Made by a program: the position numbers and the translations under genes. From Boseongicola sp. SB0675_bin_26 (lineage in GTDB: Bacteria; Pseudomonadota; Alphaproteobacteria; Rhodobacterales; Rhodobacteraceae), in NCBI GenBank assembly GCA_009843725.1, contig VYCX01000120.1, positions 1 through 5,267 on the forward strand: a DNA stretch of 5,267 nt. Reading direction: 5' to 3'. Positions within the stretch are counted from its first letter, which is position 1; each line of letters begins with the position of its first letter. Positions 1-5,008 of this stretch are shown one piece after another. The notes under the pieces are model-generated. The model made no database searches and was not told the DNA's origin. It saw only the letters and a program-made list of their open reading frames with translations.

Positions 1-445
1 TTTGGTCGATGTAGGTGAGCGACGATATCGGCGCATGGCTCATCGCGTCCATGCCGACGCGGTCGAGAACGCCGTGGGCGAAATCCTCGGCCTCGCGGCC
101 CCATCGGCGGCGGTAGCCGTAGACGGCACCCGCGATCACGTTTTCCAGCACGGTCAGGCCCGGCAGGAGTCGAACCAGCTGGAATGTCCGGCCCACGCCT
201 TCGCGCGCGATCTTCTGCGCTGGCAGGTCGGAGATGTTGCGGCCCCGCAACGAGATTCGGCCCTCGGTCGGCTTCAACGCACCCGAAATCATGTTCAGGA
301 CCGTGGTCTTCCCGGAACCGTTGGGGCCGATGACGCCCACCATCTGATGCTCCGCCACGTCGAAGGACATGTTCGACACCGCGACCAGCCCGCCGAAGCG
401 CTTGGTGACGCCCTTCACGGACAGGACTGCACCCGACTGCCTCAA
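1..445 (-). CDS. livG: LivG-type ABC importer ATPase (partial, C-terminus outside window)
   Basis: This is the cytoplasmic ATPase subunit of a HAAT-family amino-acid importer; it would pair with LivF on the LivH/LivM channel. The visible 148 residues begin with the typical LivG opening VKGVTKRFGGLVAVSNMSF (about residues 10-28). Walker A follows at 40-48 (GPNGSGKTT, with Ser where Ala is usual), then the Q-loop Gln at 89 in GRTFQLVRLLPGLTVLENV, and the start of the ABC signature at 143-148 (LTYIDQ) just before the window ends. Walker B and the H-loop are not visible. No ATG is available near the expected N-terminus. The likely start is a TTG at 445-443 that overlaps the livM stop as TTGA, with AGGGGG (451-456) five bases upstream. 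An internal GTG at Val10 is a less likely alternative. The gene is the fourth of the operon, and livF probably follows. The assignment to the family is firm; the exact start is less so. Confidence 0.93.
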   Translation of the reverse strand, partial: MRQSGAVLSVKGVTKRFGGLVAVSNMSFDVAEHQMVGVIGPNGSGKTTVLNMISGALKPTEGRISLRGRNISDLPAQKIAREGVGRTFQLVRLLPGLTVLENVIAGAVYGYRRRWGREAEDFAHGVLDRVGMDAMSHAPISSLTYIDQ

Positions 446-1374
446 GACCGCCCCCTGATCCGTGCATGCAGCTCTCCGATCCGGCCGACGACTCCGTTGG
501 GCAGGACGTAGACGATCAGCAGGAAGCAGACGCCGAGGAAGAGCGTCGACTGGTTGGGGAACTGGATCGCGACCCACTCCCAGATGATCGTGAAGGGAAT
601 CACGCCTACCAGCGGCCCCCACAGCCTGCCGGACCCGCCCAGGAGCGCCATGATGACGACGAGGAAGCTCAGCTGGGGAGAGAACACCTGGTTCGGCTCG
701 ATGTAGCTCCACCTCGGCGCGATCAGCGCGCCGACGAGGGCCGCAAAGAAGCCTGTGGTGGTGAAGAGGATGACCTTGGCCGTGGCAGTGTTGATGCCCA
801 CGTGGCGCGCGACGGTTTCGTCGCCGCCGATGATGCGCAGCGCAAAGCCGATGCGTGACCGGGTGACCCACCAGCCCAGCAGGTAGACCGCCGCGGCAAC
901 GGCCAGCAGCATCCAGAAGATGTGCTGGTCGCGCAGGTCGGTCAGCACGTAGAGCCCGCGGCTGCCGAGGAAATTGTTCTGCACCCAGCTGACGACATTG
1001 CGGATCATCTCCGCCAGGCCGAGGGTGAAGATCACGAAGTAGACCCCCGAAAGGCGCAGGGTGGCAAAGCCGATGAGCGCCGCAAGGATGGCGCCGACAA
1101 CCGGTGAGATTGCGACCATGATCCAGAAGGGCTGGGCATAGTCGCTCATTCCCGTGCCGACGAGATAGCCGCCCACGCCGAAGAACGCGCCGGTTGCGAG
1201 CGAGATGTAGTGCGTCGGCCCGGAAAACAGCGCCCAGGAGGTGGCCAGGGCGATGTACATCATCGCCGTCACGCCGATGGACAGCCAGTAGCCGTTCGCT
1301 CCCAGCGGGAAGAGCGCCGCAAGCGCCACGAGAATGGCTGCGCACAAGAGCTCCGTCCAGCTCGCCGACTTCAT
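442..1374 (-). CDS. livM: LivM-type ABC importer permease
   Basis: This 310-residue inner-membrane permease has the usual length for LivM and would pair with LivH to form the translocation path. The protein is highly hydrophobic throughout. Family landmarks are the motif SGPTHYISLATGAFFGVGGY (about 51-70), the conserved stretch LRLSGVYFVIFTLGLAEMI (about 106-124), the cytoplasmic ATPase-contact loop SRIGFALRIIGGDETVARHV in the second half, and near the C-terminus LLGGSGRLWGPLVG. The common LivM form of the first motif resembles GQLSLGHAAFFGIGAY; the THYISLAT version here fits a LivM subgroup I remember from Rhizobiales and Rhodobacterales. The ATG overlaps the livH stop (ATGA at 1374-1371), with GGAAGG (1388-1383) eight bases upstream. 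The gene ends in a TTGA overlap with livG. The family is clear; the substrate is unknown. Confidence 0.95.
   Translation of the reverse strand: MKSASWTELLCAAILVALAALFPLGANGYWLSIGVTAMMYIALATSWALFSGPTHYISLATGAFFGVGGYLVGTGMSDYAQPFWIMVAISPVVGAILAALIGFATLRLSGVYFVIFTLGLAEMIRNVVSWVQNNFLGSRGLYVLTDLRDQHIFWMLLAVAAAVYLLGWWVTRSRIGFALRIIGGDETVARHVGINTATAKVILFTTTGFFAALVGALIAPRWSYIEPNQVFSPQLSFLVVIMALLGGSGRLWGPLVGVIPFTIIWEWVAIQFPNQSTLFLGVCFLLIVYVLPNGVVGRIGELHARIRGRS
451..456 (-). promoter_or_regulatory. Ribosome binding site for livG that supports the TTG start
   Basis: The minus strand reads AGGGGG, then a five-base spacer, then TTG at 445-443. The site lies inside the last codons of livM. Because no ATG or GTG lies at the right place, this purine run is the main reason to accept TTG as the livG start. 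Translational coupling with livM is likely because the start and stop codons overlap. Confidence 0.5.
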
Positions 1375-2237
1375 GCGGGGCGCCTTCCGAAGAGGCCCTG
1401 CGGGCGGAAGAGGAGGATCAGGACGAAGATCAGGTATGCGGCCGCGAGCGTAAGCCCCGGGTCGACGAGGCTGGCGACCGCCGTTTCCACGACGCCGAGA
1501 ATGACGGCAGCCACGATGGCGCCGCGGATGTCTCCCACCCCTCCCATGATCACGATGATCAGCGCCTTCATGGTGAAGACCACGCCGATGGAGGCATCAA
1601 GGGTGATAAATGTCGAGATCAGTGCCCCGCCAACGGCGGTGATCGCGCCTCCGAGCGCGAATGCCAGAGCCGAGACGCGCGGGACGTTGATGCCGACCAG
1701 TCCGGACGCCTCGGTCGAAACCGAAACCGCCCTCACCGCAACGCCGGGCCGGCTCAGGTTGAGCCAAAGGTACAGGGCGGCCCCGATCAGCACGGCAATT
1801 GCGAAGGCCAGCACCCGGTTCAGCGACGTCGTCGAGCCCATGATCGAAACGGGATCGCTGAGATAGTTGTAGGCGAAGAACCCGCCCTCGACCGAGATCA
1901 TCAGGCCGATGATGATGAACGACATTCCAAAGGTGGCAAGGATCGAATCCACTTCCAGGGCCCCTTGCGATCTGGCCCGGCGCACGAGCGGCGTCAGCAG
2001 AAAGCGATAGACAAGCCAGTTGCCGACGAAGCTCACGGGGATCACGAGGATCACCGTCAGGAGGGGGCTGACCTGCGCAGTCGTGTAGAGCCAGAACGCC
2101 GCCAGCGCGCCCAGCACCAGCACCTCGCCATTCGCGAGGTTCATGATCCGGGCCACGCCGTACTGCAGGTTCAGGCCCATTGCGACCAGGGCGTAGGTGC
2201 CTGACAGCAGGAGGCCAGAGACCAGGATGTCCAGCAT
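1371..2237 (-). CDS. livH: LivH-type ABC importer permease
   Basis: This 288-residue integral inner-membrane permease is the LivH partner of LivM and has a normal length. The N-terminal helix (LDILVSGLLLSGTYALVAMG) runs into the family signature LNLQYGVARIMNLANGEVLV (about residues 22-41), equivalent to the usual GLNLIFGVMRVVNLAHGE. Further on are ATFGMSFIIIGLM, the ATPase-contact region RAVSVSTEASGLVGINVPRV, and the C-terminal FTMKALIIVIMGGVGDIRGA that characterises the family. It ends RPQGLFGRRPA. The ATG at 2237-2235 is preceded by a modest GGAAA (2248-2244). It lies 57 bases after the binding-protein stop, across a strong hairpin, and it overlaps livM by ATGA, so it is translated as part of one operon. 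No frameshift or missing segment is seen. Confidence 0.95.
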   Translation of the reverse strand: MLDILVSGLLLSGTYALVAMGLNLQYGVARIMNLANGEVLVLGALAAFWLYTTAQVSPLLTVILVIPVSFVGNWLVYRFLLTPLVRRARSQGALEVDSILATFGMSFIIIGLMISVEGGFFAYNYLSDPVSIMGSTTSLNRVLAFAIAVLIGAALYLWLNLSRPGVAVRAVSVSTEASGLVGINVPRVSALAFALGGAITAVGGALISTFITLDASIGVVFTMKALIIVIMGGVGDIRGAIVAAVILGVVETAVASLVDPGLTLAAAYLIFVLILLFRPQGLFGRRPA

Positions 2238-2257
2238 CTTCGGTTTCCGCAGACGGT

Positions 2258-2281
2258 CGCCCGGCGCATCCGCGCCGGGCG
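2258..2281 (-). terminator. Perfect 10-bp GC-rich hairpin between binding-protein gene and livH (attenuator or mRNA-stabilising stem)
   Basis: Arms CGCCCGGCGC (2258-2267) and GCGCCGGGCG (2272-2281) pair perfectly around a four-base loop. The hairpin sits 14 bases after the binding-protein stop codon and 20 bases before the livH start. Neither side has a T-run, so it is not a standard intrinsic terminator. In many importer operons such a stem protects the upstream mRNA from 3' exonucleases or causes partial termination, giving more binding protein than permease. The structure is seen directly; the role is inferred. Confidence 0.7.
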
Positions 2282-2294
2282 TCAGTGTCGGGGA

Positions 2295-3503
2295 CTACTC
2301 GGCCCAGCCGTCTTTCAGGCGAACCGGCACCGCCCCTTCGACGTTGGAACCCTTGACTCCGCGGAACACTCCGTCCTGCCACTGGCCCACGGACCAGAAC
2401 GTGTTGGAGAAGTTGTTCTTGAAGCTGAGCGTGCCCATCACCGTGTCGAAGCTGTTGTCCTTGATGTACTGGGTCACGACATCGCGGTCGAGCGACCCGG
2501 CACCTTCAATCGCCTGTTCCAGGATCTGCAGCGCCGCGTAGGTATTGGCAGACGCCCAGTAGTCCGCGACCTTTCCGGTGATTTCCATGTGGGCCTTGCG
2601 GTACTCCGCGATGGCCGGGTCGTCCACGTTCGTGCCGCCAGCGCCAAGCACATTGTTGATCTTGTTGCCAAAGGCGCCGCTGAACGACGGGAAGCTGGTG
2701 GCGACCGCCGAATAGTAGACCGCCACGTCCAGGTCTTCGACAATGGCCTGTTCGGCCAGGCCGAAGCTGTCCGGCGGGTAGGACCATGCCACGAACGCTT
2801 TCGCGCCAGAGGCCTTGGCGCCCTTCATCACCGGGCTCAGGTCCGGCGTGCCAAGCGGGTAGGACTTGTCATAGACAAGCTCGAATCCCGCTTCGGTGAA
2901 GAGCGCGCGCGCACGGTCCGCCAGTTCGATCCCGAAGGCGTCGGCAACGTTCACCATTGCGACCTCGTTTCCGATGGCGCCCGCTTCGCGCTGTTCCACC
3001 AGGATGTCCCTCACGCCTTCGACGAATGCCGTCGTCGTGCCAAGCGTGAAGAAGAGGTTCGGGTAGCGCGCCGTAAGCTCCTCCATCTTGTCGGTGATGG
3101 CCGAGACCGCGACCATGGGATAGCCGTAGCGACCGTAGATCGGCGCGGCGGCAATGTTGAACCCCGTGCCGTAGGGCGCGACAACGAAGTCCACGTTGTC
3201 CTGTTCCGCAAGGCGCTGGGCCAGCTTGATGTGCTCGCCCGGATTGGTCTTGTCGTCGTACTCGATCAGCTCGATGGTCATCTTCTTGCCACCCACGTCG
3301 AGCCCGCCGCGGGCATTGACCTGCTCCACCCACAAATTGATGTTCGGCCATTGCGTGACGACCGCGCCGCCCGCAAGGGGACCGGTCTTGGGTGCGATTG
3401 CGCCAACCTTGATGACGTCCTGGGCAAGCGCCGCGCCCGCCGTCATAAGGCCGGCCGCCAGTGCACCTGCGGCAGCCAGCTTGACGAGACTTCCGTGAAA
3501 CAT
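2295..3503 (-). CDS. Periplasmic substrate-binding protein of a LivK-type (HAAT, Peripla_BP_6) ABC importer
   Basis: The protein has 402 residues. Residues 1-27 form a Sec signal peptide: a short start with one Lys, a hydrophobic AAAGALAAGLMTAG core, then ALA|QD cleavage. It has no lipobox Cys, so it should be a free periplasmic protein. The mature chain starts VIKVGAIAPKTGPLAGGA, the usual first strand and ligand-loop of type I binding proteins. NARGGLDVGGKKMTIELIEYDD (split here only by reading) follows the family pattern, then APYGTGFNIAAAP (109-121) and GAKAFVAWSYPPDSFGL (233-249). It resembles the uncharacterised amino-acid-type group best known from cd06338-like proteins, so the ligand is not assignable; I do not call it livK. 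ATG at 3503-3501 is chosen over an upstream in-frame ATG at 3551 because GGGAGG lies just ahead of it and because it starts the signal peptide directly. It is first in the operon and probably the most highly expressed gene. Confidence 0.95.
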   Translation of the reverse strand: MFHGSLVKLAAAGALAAGLMTAGAALAQDVIKVGAIAPKTGPLAGGAVVTQWPNINLWVEQVNARGGLDVGGKKMTIELIEYDDKTNPGEHIKLAQRLAEQDNVDFVVAPYGTGFNIAAAPIYGRYGYPMVAVSAITDKMEELTARYPNLFFTLGTTTAFVEGVRDILVEQREAGAIGNEVAMVNVADAFGIELADRARALFTEAGFELVYDKSYPLGTPDLSPVMKGAKASGAKAFVAWSYPPDSFGLAEQAIVEDLDVAVYYSAVATSFPSFSGAFGNKINNVLGAGGTNVDDPAIAEYRKAHMEITGKVADYWASANTYAALQILEQAIEGAGSLDRDVVTQYIKDNSFDTVMGTLSFKNNFSNTFWSVGQWQDGVFRGVKGSNVEGAVPVRLKDGWAE

Positions 3504-3508
3504 GATTT

Positions 3509-3514
3509 CCTCCC
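3509..3514 (-). promoter_or_regulatory. Strong ribosome binding site fixing the binding-protein start
   Basis: The minus strand reads GGGAGG five bases before the ATG at 3503-3501. It is the best Shine-Dalgarno match in the window. It rules in the shorter 402-residue form that begins with the signal peptide, instead of an extension of 16 residues from 3551. Confidence 0.8.
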
Positions 3515-3567
3515 ATGCGTTGGCGATGTTCACCGGCGGATCGGCCGCCACAGCGAATCAAGGCCAA

Positions 3568-3582
3568 ATGCAAACTCTGCAT
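3568..3582. promoter_or_regulatory. Operator-like palindrome upstream of the importer operon
   Basis: ATGCA and TGCAT arms flank five bases (plus strand ATGCAAACTCTGCAT). The site starts a few bases downstream of the transcription start implied by the candidate promoter and 65 bases before the binding-protein start. That is a typical place for a repressor site. The regulator family cannot be named from the sequence, and no regulator gene is visible in the window. Confidence 0.3.
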
Positions 3583-3593
3583 CCGTTTTGGAA

Positions 3594-3621
3594 CTTATGC
3601 TAGCAGAAAGTCCGAGGCCAA
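3594..3621 (-). promoter_or_regulatory. Candidate sigma70-type promoter of the importer operon
   Basis: The minus strand has TTGGCC (3621-3616) as a possible -35 box and CATAAG (3599-3594) as a possible -10 box, with a 16-base spacer. Each matches the consensus at four of six positions. The local sequence is more AT-rich than its surroundings. This would start the transcript near 3587, giving a leader of about 85 bases. It is a by-eye match only. Confidence 0.35.
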
Positions 3622-3733
3622 TTTTCCGCCACGTTGATGACCTTCGACTTTCTTGCCGCATGGCGCTCGGTGCGCGCGCCTGCCCTCGCGCGGACGCACC
3701 GTTGAGCGGTCTTCGCTTCCAGGCTTGCATTCC

Positions 3734-3760
3734 TCGCGGCCCGGCTGTCCAAGGCCGCGA
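3734..3760. repeat. Inverted repeat, 8-bp perfect stem
   Basis: Arms TCGCGGCC (3734-3741) and GGCCGCGA (3753-3760) pair perfectly around an 11-base loop. Outside a three-base bulge, CAT and ATG could extend the stem by three pairs. There is no T-run on either strand. It could be a chance structure in GC-rich DNA or part of a transcript end between dapA and the importer operon. Confidence 0.4.
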
Positions 3761-3909
3761 ATGTCCTGTCGGCAGGCATTCCGGCGCGTTGAAGGCATCT
3801 TTCCGCACCTTGGCGCAGGCATTGCGTGGGTGGTTCCGGGTGACTGCCTTGATCGCAAGCCGGGCCGCCGCCGCCGGAACTGCGAGGGAACGGTCGCGAC
3901 AGCGCTGCG

Positions 3910-3953
3910 GACCTGCGTGGCACAATCGCGGCAACAGACGGCTTCACGCAGTC
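3910..3953 (-). terminator. Weak hairpin downstream of dapA, possible transcript end
   Basis: TGCGTG (3914-3919) pairs with CACGCA (3945-3950); past a one-base bulge, GAC pairs with GTC, giving nine pairs around a 25-base loop. It begins 43 bases past the dapA stop. It lacks a T-run, so it would at most be a Rho-assisted end or a 3' protective stem. No better terminator for dapA was found. Confidence 0.25.
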
Positions 3954-3995
3954 GCATGCAGCCAAGGAACTGGAATGCCACGGGACGAGAACGCC

Positions 3996-4871
3996 CTAGC
4001 TCAGGATGCCGGCCCCGACCATGGCTTTGCGAATCGAGTTCCTGGTCGGTTCGCTGGGCGTCACGAGCGGCAGGCGAACCTCCTCGCTGCATCGACCCAG
4101 AAGCGAGAGCCCGTACTTCGCGCCCGCCAGCCCGGGTTCCATGAAGATCGAGACATGCAGCGGCATGAGCCGGTCGGTGATCTCGAGCGCCGTCCTGTAG
4201 TCGCCCTCCAAAGTGGCGGCTTGCATCCTGGCGCAGAGTTCGGGCGCCACGTTCGCCGTCACGCTGATGCATCCCGTGCCGCCGTGAGCGTTGAATCCAA
4301 GTGCGGTCGCATCCTCGCCTGAAATCTGGATGAAATCCCTGCCGCTGGCCATGCGCTGCTTCGGCACGCGAGACAGGTCGCCGGTGGCGTCCTTGACGCC
4401 GACCATGCGCGGCAGCTTCGACAGGCTGGCCATGGTCTCCACCGACATGTCGATGGCGGAGCGACCGGGGATGTTGTAGATCAGGATCGGCACATCGGCT
4501 GAATCGTGCAATGCCTTGAAATGCTGGTATAGTCCTTCCTGCGACGGCTTGTTGTAGTATGGCGTCACGACAAGTGCCGCATCTGCGCCAACCCTTGCGG
4601 CATGCTGCGTGAGGCGGATGCCCTCTGCCGTGTTGTTCGAACCCGTCCCGGCAATCACCGGAACCCGGCCGTTCGCGGATTTCACGACCTCCTCGACCAC
4701 CGTTTCATGCTCTTCGTGCGAAAGCGTCGGGCTTTCGCCTGTCGTGCCAACGGCAACCAGGCCGGTCGAGCCGCTCTCGATCTGCCATTCAACCAGCGAC
4801 CTGAGCGCTTCGATGTCCAGCGCCCCTTCCTTGAACGGGGTCACGAGGGCCGGGATCGAACCTTGGATCAT
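3996..4871 (-). CDS. dapA: 4-hydroxy-tetrahydrodipicolinate synthase
   Basis: This cytoplasmic enzyme condenses pyruvate with aspartate semialdehyde, the first committed step of diaminopimelate and lysine synthesis. It is complete at 291 residues, the normal length, with a TIM-barrel fold of the NAL/DapA family. Visible catalytic parts are the GTTGE loop with Thr43 and Thr44, Tyr106 in VTPYYNKP, Tyr132 and Arg137 in IYNIPGRS, and Schiff-base Lys160 in GVKDATGD (one less than E. coli numbering). Full conservation of the aspartate-semialdehyde site favours DapA over other family lyases. The lysine-site positions His52, His55, Asn79, Glu83 and Tyr105 are kept, suggesting feedback inhibition by lysine. 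ATG at 4871-4869 gives the usual [13 protein letters not shown] start; a 25-residue extension to 4946 lacks family similarity and would overlap the predicted promoter. It is divergent from the transglycosylase gene, and the next minus-strand gene is the importer, 492 bases on. Confidence 0.96.
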   Translation of the reverse strand: MIQGSIPALVTPFKEGALDIEALRSLVEWQIESGSTGLVAVGTTGESPTLSHEEHETVVEEVVKSANGRVPVIAGTGSNNTAEGIRLTQHAARVGADAALVVTPYYNKPSQEGLYQHFKALHDSADVPILIYNIPGRSAIDMSVETMASLSKLPRMVGVKDATGDLSRVPKQRMASGRDFIQISGEDATALGFNAHGGTGCISVTANVAPELCARMQAATLEGDYRTALEITDRLMPLHVSIFMEPGLAGAKYGLSLLGRCSEEVRLPLVTPSEPTRNSIRKAMVGAGILS

Positions 4872-4878
4872 GGATATT

Positions 4879-4882
4879 CTCC
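4879..4882 (-). promoter_or_regulatory. Ribosome binding site for dapA that decides the start
   Basis: The minus strand reads GGAG seven bases before the ATG at 4871-4869. This and the family N-terminus favour the 291-residue form over the longer frame from 4946. Confidence 0.7.
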
Positions 4883-4887
4883 GCCGC

Positions 4888-4911
4888 GTCACGGCATGCG
4901 CTTCGCGTGAC
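4888..4911 (-). promoter_or_regulatory. Inverted repeat in the dapA leader
   Basis: GTCACG (4888-4893) and CGTGAC (4906-4911) form a six-base inverted repeat around 12 bases. Within the loop GCG-CTT-CGC can form a small alternative stem. The repeat lies between the predicted dapA -10 box and its ribosome binding site, near the expected transcription start. It may be a regulator site or an RNA stem. It is far too short for a lysine riboswitch. Confidence 0.35.
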
Positions 4912-4919
4912 CCGCACAA

Positions 4920-4946
4920 CTTATAGTCCGTCAGGGGAATTGCCAA
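4920..4946 (-). promoter_or_regulatory. Candidate dapA promoter
   Basis: The minus strand has TTGGCA (4946-4941, five of six) as -35 and TATAAG (4925-4920, five of six) as -10. The spacer is 15 bases, a little short. The implied leader is about 40 bases. This is the best promoter match in the window, but it is judged by eye. Confidence 0.5.
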
Positions 4947-4968
4947 GGCAGTCCGGACGTGCTTTCAT
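4940..4968 (+). promoter_or_regulatory. Candidate promoter of the transglycosylase gene
   Basis: The plus strand has TTGCCA (4940-4945, five of six) as -35, a 17-base spacer, and TTTCAT (4963-4968, four of six) as -10. Transcription would begin near 4975, downstream of two in-frame ATGs (4967 and 4973), which supports the start at 5009. The -35 box shares bases with the dapA -35 box on the other strand. Confidence 0.4.
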
Positions 4969-5008
4969 GTCGATGCTGCCGGGGGGCACGAGAGAGCGGA
5001 CTAAGTGC

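Larger units (their letters stand above)
3504..3995. other. 492-base interval with no recognisable gene
   Basis: This lies between the dapA stop and the binding-protein start. The right-hand 340 bases are very GC-rich and include a (GCC)4 run at 3864-3875. Frames on both strands stay open by chance, but none of their translations shows a domain, a plausible start site with ribosome binding site, or a family resemblance. They are rich in Arg, Pro, Ala and Ser, as expected for non-coding GC-rich sequence. No tRNA, tmRNA or other RNA gene was recognised. The left-hand end near 3504-3621 holds the likely promoter and leader of the importer operon. A decayed gene or an unknown small RNA cannot be excluded. 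Confidence 0.6.

Noticed and set aside
2..511. A 169-codon plus-strand frame at the left end
   Set aside because: It is antisense to livG, whose Walker A and Q-loop are clear on the other strand.
1194..2204. A 336-codon open frame on the plus strand opposite livH and livM
   Set aside because: It is the antisense shadow of two clear permease genes. The translation is highly charged and low in complexity and shows no family resemblance.
1597..2382. A 261-codon minus-strand frame overlapping livH and the binding-protein end
   Set aside because: It is an out-of-frame reading of livH and the intergenic hairpin. The translation is rich in Arg and Gly, lacks membrane segments and has no ribosome binding site.
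3545..3570. A possible sigma54-type promoter (TTGGCC ... CGCTG) upstream of the binding-protein gene
   Set aside because: The GG to GC spacing is one base short of the -24/-12 rule, and other conserved positions are missing.
3530..3965. Two overlapping minus-strand frames (134 and 121 codons) in the gap between dapA and the importer
   Set aside because: Neither has a convincing ribosome binding site, recognisable motif or consistent composition, and several frames are open at once in this GC-rich block. A decayed gene remains possible, but I cannot support one.
3504..3995. tRNA, tmRNA or smpB in the interval after dapA
   Set aside because: No cloverleaf, tmRNA ends or SmpB-like translation could be found in any frame.
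2589..4322. A 577-codon open frame on the plus strand
   Set aside because: It runs antisense through the binding-protein gene, the gene-free interval and dapA. Its translation is Arg/Ala/Gly-rich with no domain, and long antisense frames are common in GC-rich DNA with strong third-position bias.
4872..4925. A lysine riboswitch in the dapA leader
   Set aside because: The leader is only about 40-50 bases, far shorter than the lysine aptamer, and no matching conserved segments are seen.
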